Shown: positions 1-6,613, counted from the first letter of the stretch. The stretch is 9,108 nt of DNA from Rickettsia typhi (GCA_945902255.1 CAMDMO010000062.1:1-9108); one strand, 5' to 3'. A program made the numbers and translations. Notes: a model not told the origin generated them from the letters alone.

Positions 1-30
1 AGATAGACCCCGTCATGCGACGGGGTGACA
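1..30. repeat. GC-rich hairpin repeat unit (accccgtc/gacggggt family), cut by window edge
   Basis: An 8-bp perfect stem, accccgtc (7-14) and gacggggt (19-26), encloses the 4-base loop atgc and is followed by gaca. The same stem with different loops occurs at 4617-4636 (loop gaat) and 4690-4709 (loop atcc), so this is one dispersed repeat family. Varying loops with a conserved stem suggest selection or recent mobility of the stem. The following bases 34-49 (aaaagaatgatgacag) resemble the arm end of the larger element at 4762-4815, so this may be a decayed right half of that element extending beyond the window. Bases 50-155 hold no gene and no convincing terminator for the leftward operon. Confidence 0.75.
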
Positions 31-155
31 ACCAAAAGAATGATGACAGCCTAAGAAACAATTATAATAATTTGAGAACCAATGGATGATAATAACCTTG
101 GGTTAGAATCAAACTGAATATTGGCTTTTTTAGATTTTTTTATCCCTAATTGAGT

Positions 156-1130
156 TTAAAACCAATCCTTCCTCTTAAAAAATAAAATCTGCACCATTGC
201 AATTAACAACATGCCTCCAAAGCAAATAAAAAAAGCTGATGGATTTTCATTGCCCGGAATACCACCTACATTCATTCCAAACAAACCGGTAGCAAAGGTT
301 AAAGGCATAAATATCACAGTAATTAGCGATAATCTGTACATATTTCTATTAATTTTTTCAGTCAAAGCGTTAGATAGTTCATCATGTAAAATTTGCGATT
401 TATCTCTTGCTTCGTCAGCTTCCTCAATCATGTGAGTAATATAATCAAGATTTTCTTGGAAGTGTCTTCTTGCCCAATCGTTAATCCAGCTACTTTGAGA
501 AACGCGTAATTTTGAAATAACTTCTTTTTGGGGAGATAAATAACGCTTAAAAACTGTTGATTGAGTGCGCGCTTGCAAAATTTCCTCACGAAATTTTATA
601 TCGTGAGTGGTCATTATTTTTTCTTCTAAGCTATCGAGTTTTTCGTTTAAATTTCTCAAAAAAGGTGAAGTGGAAAATAAAATTTGATAAAGAAGATTAT
701 ATAAAAACTCGCCAGAATTTTTAATTAATTTTCCCGATTCAAGATTTTTACAAATGTCAAAAACCGCCATAAATTCACGCTTTTGCACAGTAATTATTCT
801 GCAATTATCAATCCACATACGAATTGAAACCATGTCTTGAGGTTCAGAATTTTTATTAAGATTCACTCCGCGTAAAATGATTAGATGTCCATCTTCAATA
901 TCCATAATTCTTGGACGGGTTTCTTCCGCCAAAAGCGCGTCAATTATAAGGTGATCTAGGTAAGAAACTTCGCGTTCTAACCAAGTTTTTGTCATTTTAC
1001 TATTAGCATCCAAATGCACCCAAGTTAAATCCTTACTCTTTAACTCACGCGAAACTTCTTCATTATCTAGTTTTTTAGCCTTTCCATCGTCATCAAAACT
1101 ATAAGAAAAAAGAATGTGATTTTTATGCAT
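156..1130 (-). CDS. zntB: CorA-family divalent cation transporter, ZntB-like
   Basis: This 324-residue inner-membrane protein belongs to the CorA/ZntB family. These proteins are pentameric channels or transporters with a large cytoplasmic N-terminal funnel and two C-terminal transmembrane helices. The signature GMN lies at 285-287 in GMNVGGIPG. That form matches ZntB (GxNxGGIPG), a zinc transporter, better than CorA, whose loop usually lacks GGIPG. The membrane segments are about 267-284 and 299-318, followed by the basic tail KRKDWF. WVHLD (37-41) and TRPRI (71-75) near the N-terminus also fit ZntB, and 324 residues is the usual ZntB length. The start lies 4 bp after the lipoprotein gene, so it is probably translated from the same mRNA as the last gene of the operon. 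No Shine-Dalgarno is visible. The transported ion and direction cannot be told from sequence. Confidence 0.9.
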   Translation of the reverse strand: MHKNHILFSYSFDDDGKAKKLDNEEVSRELKSKDLTWVHLDANSKMTKTWLEREVSYLDHLIIDALLAEETRPRIMDIEDGHLIILRGVNLNKNSEPQDMVSIRMWIDNCRIITVQKREFMAVFDICKNLESGKLIKNSGEFLYNLLYQILFSTSPFLRNLNEKLDSLEEKIMTTHDIKFREEILQARTQSTVFKRYLSPQKEVISKLRVSQSSWINDWARRHFQENLDYITHMIEEADEARDKSQILHDELSNALTEKINRNMYRLSLITVIFMPLTFATGLFGMNVGGIPGNENPSAFFICFGGMLLIAMVQILFFKRKDWF

Positions 1131-1134
1131 TAGT

Positions 1135-1704
1135 TTAATTTATTTTTTTAAGAGATGAGGTAATGATACCAGATTCACCATTTTTTTTCTTAAATCTAGA
1201 AATCATAATCATTGATTTATCATCTATTACATACATAACTCTTTCAATATTCATATTTTCTTTTATTTCTTTTTGATTTGCAGAATCTCGTTTTGTTACA
1301 ATTATGTCATAGGAAATATGCGCGCTATTTCCCGCCTGAGAGCCATGAGCAAGAGATGCGATATCATGCATTATAACATCAAATGTATTATCTGAATTCA
1401 CGGTAATTATCCATGTTCTTGAATCTTTCAGGCCATTATTATAGAAGATGCTTTCTCTAATAATTCCCTCATTTTCAACCCATTTACCGTTAATTTTAGA
1501 GGTATTGCTATCAATAATTTTGTTATTTTTATCTTGAACAATTGAGGAAATCTCAATATCGCCACTAAAAAAATTTTTAATATTCATTTTAACTCCACTA
1601 TCCAGATAATCTGGTCGAACATCTTTTTCCTTTCCAGAAAAAACAGCGCAAGAGCTTAATAATATGAGCGATACCGCAAGAGATAAAAAACGAATAGTTT
1701 TCAT
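1135..1704 (-). CDS. DUF3833-family lipoprotein
   Basis: This 189-residue protein has a lipoprotein signal: a basic n-region (MKTIR), a hydrophobic stretch, and the lipobox LSSC with the lipidated Cys at 19. The mature part resembles DUF3833. FFSGDIE (45-51) opens the domain, then come a SSIVQD-type strand, a KINGKWVENEG segment, a TWIITV strand (about 97-102), the conserved HGSQAGNS turn (120-127; the family shows a G-x-QAGN motif) and MYVIDD (157-162). The predicted fold is lipocalin-like and all beta. No function is established for the family, and the identification rests on recalled family pattern. It starts 29 bp after the terC-like gene and ends 4 bp before the zntB-like gene, so it is likely co-transcribed with both. 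It should sit anchored on the periplasmic side of a membrane. Confidence 0.82.
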   Translation of the reverse strand: MKTIRFLSLAVSLILLSSCAVFSGKEKDVRPDYLDSGVKMNIKNFFSGDIEISSIVQDKNNKIIDSNTSKINGKWVENEGIIRESIFYNNGLKDSRTWIITVNSDNTFDVIMHDIASLAHGSQAGNSAHISYDIIVTKRDSANQKEIKENMNIERVMYVIDDKSMIMISRFKKKNGESGIITSSLKKIN

Positions 1705-1733
1705 GTTTAAAATAATTATTTTTTAACGACCGA

Positions 1734-2459
1734 CTAAGCTGAATGCTTTCTTCTCGCAACAATATTTAGGGATTCTACCGCTAAAGTAAAAAATAGCGCA
1801 AAATATAAATATCCTTTCGAAATATGTATGTGAAAACCATCCGCAAGTAATATTGCTCCAACCATAAAAATAAAGGCTAAAGCAACAATTTTTAACGAAG
1901 GATAAGTTTGTAAAAAATGACTAATATGTTCTGAGGCAAATAACATCAAAATCATCGAAATTATGATTGCTGCAACAATAATTGGAACATTGTTAGTCAT
2001 GCCAATAGCTGTAATGACAGAATCAAAAGAAAAAACGAAATCTATTGCGGTAATCTGCAAGACTGCAGCAAGAAAGTTTTTCTTAATTGACGCAGAGCTT
2101 TTATTATCATGGTTTGGAGCATTTAAGCCAAAAATAACATCATTACCAACTTCCCAACCACTTTTTATAATTAAAAATAATCCACCAATAATTAATAAAA
2201 AATCTTTAAATGAAAAACCCTCTCCATTTAAAAAGAACATTGGATCAGTTAATGTCATCACCCAAGATAAGGTAAGTAACATTAAAATACGAATTATTAA
2301 AGCTAGTGACAGACCGAATATTCTGGCGGTTTTACGATATTTTTTATCTAATTTTTGCACCGCAATTGCAATAAAAATTAGATTGTCGATACCTAAAATT
2401 ATTTCTAAAAAAGTTAAGGTAAAAAGGCTTAAAAGAAGGTCATATCCGGTAAATCCCAT
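1734..2459 (-). CDS. TerC-family integral membrane protein (YgdQ-like)
   Basis: This 241-residue polytopic protein has about seven hydrophobic segments and closely follows E. coli YgdQ in length and motif order. The family signature EIILGIDN is at 19-26, with acidic residues E19 and D25 in a membrane helix. The second half carries DFVFSFDSVITA (140-151), with D140 and D146. These paired acidic motifs are typical of TerC proteins, several of which export manganese or aid metalation of secreted proteins. Some members are linked to tellurite resistance, but the plasmid ter operon is not present here. The start codon lies one base beyond the maf stop codon, consistent with translational coupling. 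The substrate is unproven; Mn2+ is an inference from the family. Confidence 0.9.
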   Translation of the reverse strand: MGFTGYDLLLSLFTLTFLEIILGIDNLIFIAIAVQKLDKKYRKTARIFGLSLALIIRILMLLTLSWVMTLTDPMFFLNGEGFSFKDFLLIIGGLFLIIKSGWEVGNDVIFGLNAPNHDNKSSASIKKNFLAAVLQITAIDFVFSFDSVITAIGMTNNVPIIVAAIIISMILMLFASEHISHFLQTYPSLKIVALAFIFMVGAILLADGFHIHISKGYLYFALFFTLAVESLNIVARRKHSA

Positions 2460-2460
2460 A

Positions 2461-3063
2461 TTAAAATTTGATTGAAATTAATTTTTTTTGATGAAGAAAA
2501 AATAAAACTGGCTGAATTGCAAGCCCTAAAACTGAGTAATAATCTCCAGAAATTTTTTCAAATAAATGTTTTCCTAAAGACTCATATTTATAACTTCCTG
2601 CACATCCCCAAGGTTGATCGCTTTTTACATAAGAGTCAATTTCTTGGTTAGACATTTTTCTCATCTGCAATTTAACGCGCGAAAAATTCTGAAAAATTAT
2701 TTTACCATTAAAAGCAATAACAACTGCGTTATTTTGGTAATGTATTTTTCCATTAAATTGTCTTAATTGTTTAATTGCTTGAGAAGCATTATTAGATTTT
2801 GAAATGTCTTTATTTTCGAATTCACAAACTTGGTCAGAGCCAATAACATAGCTATTTTGGAACTTTTTACTAATCGATAGAGCTTTTTGCTTCGCTAAAA
2901 AAAGTGCTAAATTTTTTGGAGCTAAATCTAGAGTTTTTTTCGCCTTTTCCTCATCAAATGTTGGAGATTTTACTTCAAAATCAAGACCAACTTCTTCTAA
3001 AATTTTTTTACGAACTTTAGAAGATGAAGCGAGAATCAAATGGCCATTTTGCTTAATTAGCAT
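2461..3063 (-). CDS. maf: Maf-family nucleoside triphosphate pyrophosphatase, YceF type
   Basis: This 200-residue enzyme hydrolyses non-canonical or modified nucleoside triphosphates to the monophosphate and PPi. The Maf signature ASSSKVR is at 12-18. The catalytic-loop motif is GSDQV (75-79) rather than the GADTxV of YhdE-type dTTP/UTP pyrophosphatases, and CAGSYKYESLG (154-164) matches the CAGSFKSEG region of YceF. This places it with the YceF group, which acts on m7GTP in E. coli. Substrate preference here is inferred from those motifs. Its start codon overlaps the end of folE by 7 bp, so translation is probably coupled. The length is normal for the family and no catalytic residue looks lost. 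Cytoplasmic. Confidence 0.92.
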   Translation of the reverse strand: MLIKQNGHLILASSSKVRKKILEEVGLDFEVKSPTFDEEKAKKTLDLAPKNLALFLAKQKALSISKKFQNSYVIGSDQVCEFENKDISKSNNASQAIKQLRQFNGKIHYQNNAVVIAFNGKIIFQNFSRVKLQMRKMSNQEIDSYVKSDQPWGCAGSYKYESLGKHLFEKISGDYYSVLGLAIQPVLFFLHQKKLISIKF

Positions 3064-3662
3064 TGATTTGAGTTAATGTTAATCATCATCAAAAATTTCT
3101 TTTCTAACTTAGGATTATCCCTAAATTCTCCAATCATTTTTTTAGTAATTGTAGAAGTATTAATTTTGTGAATTCCTCTAGTAGTCATGCATTGATGCTT
3201 AGCGTCAATTAAAACCGCAACTCCTCTAGGTTTCAAAACCTCATTTATCATATCAGCAATTTGAGAAGTCATGCTTTCTTGCGTTTGTAAGCGCTTAGAA
3301 TAAGTATCAAGCAAACGAGCAATTTTACTAATTCCAACTACTTTTTTATTTGGAATATAAGCAATGTGAGCATATCCCAAGAAAGGCACCATATGATGCT
3401 CGCAGTGAGATTCCATGCGCATATCTTTTAGTAACACCATATCATCATAACCCTCAACTTCTTCAAAAGTTTTGCCTAAAATTTTATGAGGATCTTGATC
3501 ATATCCAGAAAAAAACTCTTTATAGGCATTCACTACTCTTTTTGGAGTTTCGAGCAAACCTTCTCTTTCCGGATTATCTCCAGCCCAAGCAATTAGAGTG
3601 CGAACAGCTTCTTCAGCTTGCTTTTGAGAAGGACGAGCCGCTTGAATAAAATCTTTTTTCAT
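3057..3662 (-). CDS. folE: GTP cyclohydrolase I
   Basis: This 201-residue protein is type I GTP cyclohydrolase, which converts GTP to 7,8-dihydroneopterin triphosphate, the entry step for folate and for queuosine-type deazapurines. The zinc site is intact: SHCEHH (85-90) supplies C87 and H90, and C158 in HQCMTTRG supplies the third ligand, equivalent to E. coli C110, H113 and C181. Other family blocks present are NPEREGLLETPKR (30-42) and the QTQESMTSQIA stretch (127-136). The N-terminus is shorter than in E. coli, as in many bacteria. It is the first gene of the leftward block and overlaps maf by 7 bp. No Shine-Dalgarno is visible before the ATG (ttaaagATG). No other folate gene lies in the window. 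Confidence 0.97.
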   Translation of the reverse strand: MKKDFIQAARPSQKQAEEAVRTLIAWAGDNPEREGLLETPKRVVNAYKEFFSGYDQDPHKILGKTFEEVEGYDDMVLLKDMRMESHCEHHMVPFLGYAHIAYIPNKKVVGISKIARLLDTYSKRLQTQESMTSQIADMINEVLKPRGVAVLIDAKHQCMTTRGIHKINTSTITKKMIGEFRDNPKLEKKFLMMININSNQC

Positions 3663-3698
3663 CTTTAAATTTATTGTTAAAAACTAAGTGGGGCGTCA

Positions 3699-3727
3699 AT
3701 GATAACTGATATTTAAGCAAAATACAA
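3699..3727 (-). promoter_or_regulatory. Candidate sigma70-type promoter for the folE-maf-terC-DUF3833-zntB block
   Basis: Read on the minus strand, TTGTAT (3727-3722; only three of six consensus bases) is followed after exactly 17 bp by TATCAT (3704-3699; five of six). Transcription would start about 30 bp upstream of the folE ATG. The spacing and -10 are good and the -35 is weak. No riboswitch-like structure is evident in the 187-bp folE-ompH intergenic region. Confidence 0.35.
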
Positions 3728-3750
3728 GCGCCTAATTTACAAAATCAATC

Positions 3751-3778
3751 TTGAAAAGTAAAGTTTGGACAATATCTT
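3751..3778 (+). promoter_or_regulatory. Weak candidate promoter for ompH
   Basis: TTGAAA (3751-3756, five of six consensus bases) is followed after 16 bp by TATCTT (3773-3778, four of six). It lies about 70 bp upstream of the ompH ATG and is divergent from the folE candidate promoter. In such A+T-rich DNA this match level can arise by chance. Confidence 0.25.
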
Positions 3779-3849
3779 GCTAAGGAATCTTTTTTCTTTC
3801 TTATCAAAGAAGAGATCGCCACCTCTTAAATAAATTTTAAAATATAAAT

Positions 3850-4374
3850 ATGAAAAAACACTTAATTGCTTTATCTGCAGCTTTCACGCTTCTTGCTTTC
3901 AGCGCCAATGCCGGTGAAATTGGAATTTTAGATGTAGAAAAAATTGTTAAAGAATCTTCCGTAATGAAAGATATCCAAGGAAAAGTTAGTAAAAAACAAG
4001 ATGAATATCAAAAAGAAGTAAATAAAAAACAAACCGCTCTAGAAGCTGAACAAAAGAAAATCGAAGGCAAGAAAAACGTTCTTTCAAAAGAAGCTTTTGA
4101 AAAAGAAAGCCAAGCTTTTGAAAAAAAGGTTAATGAACTTAAAGAATTTGTTGATAAAAAACAAAATAGCTTAAAAAAAGCTTCTTTAGACAGCATGAGC
4201 AAAGTTAATGATAAAATCAAAGATATCATTGCTGAAATTTCAAAAGAAAAAGAGTTGGATGTTATCATTCCAGCCGCTCAAGCCCTTTACTATAAAGACA
4301 ATCTTGATATTTCTGAAGAAGTTTTAAAAAGACTTAATAAGAAAATCACTAAAATTGATGTGAAGTTTGAGTAA
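3850..4374 (+). CDS. ompH: OmpH/Skp-family periplasmic chaperone
   Basis: This 174-residue protein has a signal peptide (MKKHLIAL, a hydrophobic core, then SANA with likely cleavage after A21). The mature part follows the Skp/OmpH plan. A short strand GILDVEKIV (25-33) is followed by a long Lys/Glu-rich coiled coil (about 38-128) and a C-terminal region VIIPAAQALYYKDNLDIS (138-155) that completes the trimerisation body in this family. Skp holds unfolded outer-membrane proteins in the periplasm and passes them to BAM. The usual neighbours bamA and lpxD are absent. The gene stands alone, with its own divergent upstream region and a strong terminator. The leader before the ATG is almost pure A+T with no Shine-Dalgarno. 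Confidence 0.92.
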   Translation: MKKHLIALSAAFTLLAFSANAGEIGILDVEKIVKESSVMKDIQGKVSKKQDEYQKEVNKKQTALEAEQKKIEGKKNVLSKEAFEKESQAFEKKVNELKEFVDKKQNSLKKASLDSMSKVNDKIKDIIAEISKEKELDVIIPAAQALYYKDNLDISEEVLKRLNKKITKIDVKFE

Positions 4375-4402
4375 ATGATATTGTGGTTATTTATTTGCAT
4401 TA

Positions 4403-4447
4403 AATTAAGGGCGCGACTTTTATTAAGTCGCGCCCTTAATTGTTTTT
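4403..4447 (+). terminator. Rho-independent terminator of ompH
   Basis: A perfect 17-bp stem pairs 4403-4419 with 4425-4441 around a 5-base loop (ttatt). The core of the stem is the GC-rich gggcgcgactt. A T tract (gttttt, 4442-4447) follows on the plus strand. The hairpin lies 28 bp after the ompH stop codon. Its A-rich left flank could let it also act weakly on leftward transcripts. Confidence 0.9.
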
Positions 4448-4611
4448 AGATGTTCTTATTTTTACTTACAAACGCCAATTTGGCTTGAAAATTTCGCTAA
4501 TTTGGTTCGATTCTAATTCAAATTGTCATTCATTCTTTTTTAATCGAATGACGGCAGTGTTTACTTAGTTATTGCTAGAAAATAGTTAAATAAAAGTAAA
4601 TACCGCCCAAG

Positions 4612-4640
4612 TTGTCACCCCGTCGAATGACGGGGTCCAT
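4612..4640. repeat. Hairpin repeat unit, left copy inside the nested element
   Basis: The stem accccgtc (4617-4624) and gacggggt (4629-4636) encloses the loop gaat. It is preceded by ttgtc and followed by ccat. It is the inverted counterpart of 4686-4714. Confidence 0.85.
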
Positions 4641-4685
4641 TTCGTCAAGATTTCGATTTTAAATTAATTAAGAATTCGTGACTAG

Positions 4686-4714
4686 ATGGACCCCGTCATC
4701 CGACGGGGTGACAA
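4686..4714. repeat. Hairpin repeat unit, right copy inside the nested element
   Basis: The stem accccgtc (4690-4697) and gacggggt (4702-4709) encloses the loop atcc. It is preceded by atgg and followed by gacaa. It has the same orientation as the copy at 1-30 (agatagacccc there, agatggacccc here). Confidence 0.85.
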
Positions 4715-4768
4715 TTTAAAAAAGCAGGGTGGCAATTAAAAAAAGCGGGGTTGGTAATTTAAAAAAAG
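4704..4768. repeat. Three-unit degenerate tandem repeat
   Basis: Three consecutive units of 21, 21 and 23 bp begin with a cggggtg-like segment, continue with acaattt-like bases and end in a run of A and a G: 4704-4724, 4725-4745 and 4746-4768. The first unit overlaps the right hairpin's 3' half, so the array looks like repeated copying of the end of that hairpin followed by decay. Confidence 0.7.
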
Positions 4769-4869
4769 AATGAATGACAATTTGAATTAGAATCGAGCCA
4801 AATTAGCGAAATTTTACGAGGATAACAGGCTTTGATTTTTTTATGTATAAGCCTTGATAACATAACTAT

Positions 4870-5808
4870 TTACCTCTTCGAAAGTTTCCCATAAACACTT
4901 AGCAATCTAGTTTTATCAACCTTGGTATATCGCTGCGTGGTTGATAAATTTTCATGACCTAATAATTCTTGAATTGTTCTTAAATCACCGCCAGCCTCAA
5001 GCAAATGAGTTGCAAAGGAATGGCGAAAAGCGTGTGGTGTTACCGTTTCAGATAAATTTAAAACTCTTCTTATCTTAAAAATTATTCCACTAAAATCTCG
5101 CCTGCTATAGGCTTTTCCGCTTTTACTAAAAAAAATTGAATCGCTAAATTCAGATTTAAAAGGGCAATATTTTATATATTCATCAATTCTAACCTTCACA
5201 ATTGTAAGCAATGGCACCATTCTTTGTTTCTTGCCCTTCCCTGTCACAATTAGAGTTTGAGAATTTTCTAAACTTTTTTTACTAACCGCCAGAGCCTCAG
5301 AAATTCTTAGTCCGCAACCATAAATCAAGGTTAATAAAGCTATATCTCGTTTCGCTTGCCAATCATTTTTATGTAAATTTGCGATTGCTAAAAATATTTT
5401 TTCAATGTCAATTTGATCAACCGATTTTGGGATTGCTTTGGCAATTTTTGGAGTTTTGATTTTACTAATTTCTTGATTTTTTATTAGATTATTTTGATTT
5501 AAAAAACGAAATAAAGAACGAAGCGAGGCTAAAGCTCGTGCATTTGAGGCATTATTGTGATTTGATTCCAATCTTGCTGATAACCACCTTCTAAAATCAT
5601 GAATAGATAAATTTTCTAAATCATTTTTTGTGATATTTTTCTTTCTCTCATAAAAAAGAAAATCAATAAAGTAATAAATATCTGTTTTATAAGAATTTAG
5701 CGTGTTACTAGAATATTTTTTTTCAACTTCTAAAAAACGCAAAAATTTTTCAATTAATAATTTTACATTAACATCACTTATGTCTTTTATTTGCAAAGCT
5801 TCTGCCAT
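4870..5808 (-). CDS. xerC: Tyrosine recombinase XerC
   Basis: This is a 312-residue tyrosine recombinase of the XerC/XerD type, which resolves chromosome dimers at dif during division. Residues are numbered from the chosen start. The N-terminal SAM-like DNA-binding domain covers about 15-105 (IEKFLRFLEVEKKYSSNTL). The catalytic domain has R168 (GLRISEAL), K191 (TGKGKKQR), H259 and R262 (HAFRHSFATH), H285 (LGHENLSTT) and the nucleophile Y294 (QRYT). LLEAGGDLRTIQELLGH is typical of alphaproteobacterial XerC. The frame is open up to 5925, but the ATG at 5808 fits the family length and places the domain correctly; the extra 39 residues upstream have no family counterpart. On this start its 5' end overlaps the divergent phytochelatin-synthase-like gene. 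No Shine-Dalgarno is visible. XerD is the alternative label, less likely from the C-terminus. Confidence 0.9.
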   Translation of the reverse strand: MAEALQIKDISDVNVKLLIEKFLRFLEVEKKYSSNTLNSYKTDIYYFIDFLFYERKKNITKNDLENLSIHDFRRWLSARLESNHNNASNARALASLRSLFRFLNQNNLIKNQEISKIKTPKIAKAIPKSVDQIDIEKIFLAIANLHKNDWQAKRDIALLTLIYGCGLRISEALAVSKKSLENSQTLIVTGKGKKQRMVPLLTIVKVRIDEYIKYCPFKSEFSDSIFFSKSGKAYSRRDFSGIIFKIRRVLNLSETVTPHAFRHSFATHLLEAGGDLRTIQELLGHENLSTTQRYTKVDKTRLLSVYGKLSKR

Positions 5809-6577
5809 TTTAAAAATATTTTTATTAATTGCTTTTTTTACGGTTAATTTTTCAAAAATAACTTTTGCCGCCGAAGTAGAAATTTGGAACAGTTCTGACG
5901 GCTTAAAAAGACTAGATCGCAGCAAATTTAAAAGCGACTTTTATCAATTGGTCAATTTTTATCAAGCGCAAATTAATCCTCTTTATTGCTCTGCCGCAAG
6001 CTCTGTAATGGTTTTAAATGCCTTTAATAAAAATGGCATTGAAAGCCAAAAAGCATTAGAAATCAATAAACCAGAAATTGATGGCGGCGGAATTTCGGAA
6101 TTTAAATCTTATTCTCAATTAACTTTTTTTAATGATAAAACTGATAAAATTAAAGATAGAAAAATTATTAATTATCAAGCTCAAAACAAAAAAGGTAAAT
6201 TCGATCCGGGCCTTAATTTAGAAGACTTATCTAAAATTCTTTCCAAAGTTTATAATTTAAAAACCAGGGTTTTTTACGCTAAAAATAATGATCAAAATTC
6301 TATTGATGAATTTCGCAATTTATTGAAAAAAACTTTGCTCGATGATAAAAATTTTATAATCGTAAATTTCGATGGAAAAATTTTAGGAAATGCAACTCGC
6401 GGTCATATTTCACCATTGGCCACATATGATGAAGAAAGCGATTCTGTTTTAGTTTTAGATGTCGCGTCTCATAAAAATCAGTGGTATTTTGTTCAAGTTA
6501 CAAAACTTTTTGAAGCCATGAATAGTAAGGATGGAGATGTTTATAGAGGATATATGTTGGTGGGGAAAAATAATTAA
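5780..6577 (+). CDS. Exported phytochelatin-synthase-family cysteine peptidase/transpeptidase
   Basis: This 265-residue protein carries the phytochelatin synthase catalytic domain (papain-like clan). From the ATG at 5780 the triad is C70 (NPLYCSAAS), H209 (RGHISPLATY) and D227 (VLDVASHKN). Q64, six residues before the Cys, matches the oxyanion Gln spacing of the plant enzyme (Q50/C56). VMVLNAF after the Cys is also typical. The family cleaves glycine from glutathione and can transfer gamma-Glu-Cys to another glutathione; bacterial one-domain members mainly hydrolyse. The plant C-terminal Cys-rich domain is absent. The N-terminus is a signal peptide: hydrophobic FLLIAFFTVNF, then TFAAE with likely cleavage near residue 31, so it acts in the periplasm or outside. 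The frame is open from 5702, but ATG 5780 gives a proper signal peptide. It overlaps xerC head to head. Activity and substrate are inferred. Confidence 0.85.
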   Translation: MSFICKASAILKIFLLIAFFTVNFSKITFAAEVEIWNSSDGLKRLDRSKFKSDFYQLVNFYQAQINPLYCSAASSVMVLNAFNKNGIESQKALEINKPEIDGGGISEFKSYSQLTFFNDKTDKIKDRKIINYQAQNKKGKFDPGLNLEDLSKILSKVYNLKTRVFYAKNNDQNSIDEFRNLLKKTLLDDKNFIIVNFDGKILGNATRGHISPLATYDEESDSVLVLDVASHKNQWYFVQVTKLFEAMNSKDGDVYRGYMLVGKNN

Positions 6578-6588
6578 TCTCTTATAAA

Positions 6589-6613
6589 ATCCGAGCTTTT
6601 TGAAGGCTCGGAT
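6589..6613 (-). terminator. Hairpin between convergent genes, probable terminator of the histidine kinase gene
   Basis: An 8-bp perfect stem pairs atccgagc (6589-6596) with gctcggat (6606-6613). Read on the minus strand it is followed by a short T run (the stem's last T plus TTT, then A), about 58 bp past the kinase stop codon. On the plus strand it lies 11 bp past the phytochelatin-synthase-like stop but has no T tract. It may therefore serve both convergent genes, with better form for the leftward one. Confidence 0.5.

Larger units (their letters stand above)
4488..4815. repeat. Nested inverted-repeat (MITE-like) element between ompH and xerC
   Basis: The outer arms, 4488-4541 and 4762-4815, are complementary over 54 bp with a single T/G difference (4506 against 4797) that would still pair as G-U in RNA. 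Inside lies a second inverted repeat, 4612-4640 and 4686-4714 (29 bp, one mismatch at 4626/4700). Each of its halves is itself a hairpin of the accccgtc/gacggggt family. No open reading frame of note lies inside, so the element is non-autonomous. No clear target-site duplication is visible at the outer ends. The arm sequence gaatgaatgacaa partly recurs at 38-49. It accounts for most of the 495-bp gene-free stretch here. Confidence 0.85.

Noticed and set aside
1963..2475. Open frame of 170 codons on the plus strand opposite the terC-like gene
   Set aside because: It is antisense to a clearly conserved gene, has no family features or signal of its own, and its composition follows from the opposite strand's codons.
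3350..3649. Open frame of 99 codons on the plus strand opposite folE
   Set aside because: It lies wholly antisense to the conserved folE and shows no recognisable motif.
3663..3849. Riboswitch upstream of folE
   Set aside because: No conserved core or stable multi-stem structure could be made out in either direction.
4008..4268. Ser/Phe/Leu-rich open frame on the minus strand opposite ompH
   Set aside because: Its repetitive composition is the mirror of the Lys/Glu coiled coil of ompH; it is a shadow.
4488..4815. CRISPR array
   Set aside because: The repeats are inverted, nested and of unequal spacing, with no regular direct repeats separated by unique spacers.
4821..4862. Terminator of xerC: aggctt (4827-4832) pairing with aagcct (4849-4854), flanked by direct gataaca copies
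   Set aside because: The stem is only 6 bp, the loop is 16 bases and no T tract follows on the minus strand, so it is not a convincing terminator.
5809..5925. N-terminal extension of XerC to an ATG at 5925
   Set aside because: The extra 39 residues do not correspond to any XerC domain and lie opposite the signal-peptide coding region; the ATG at 5808 gives the normal length.
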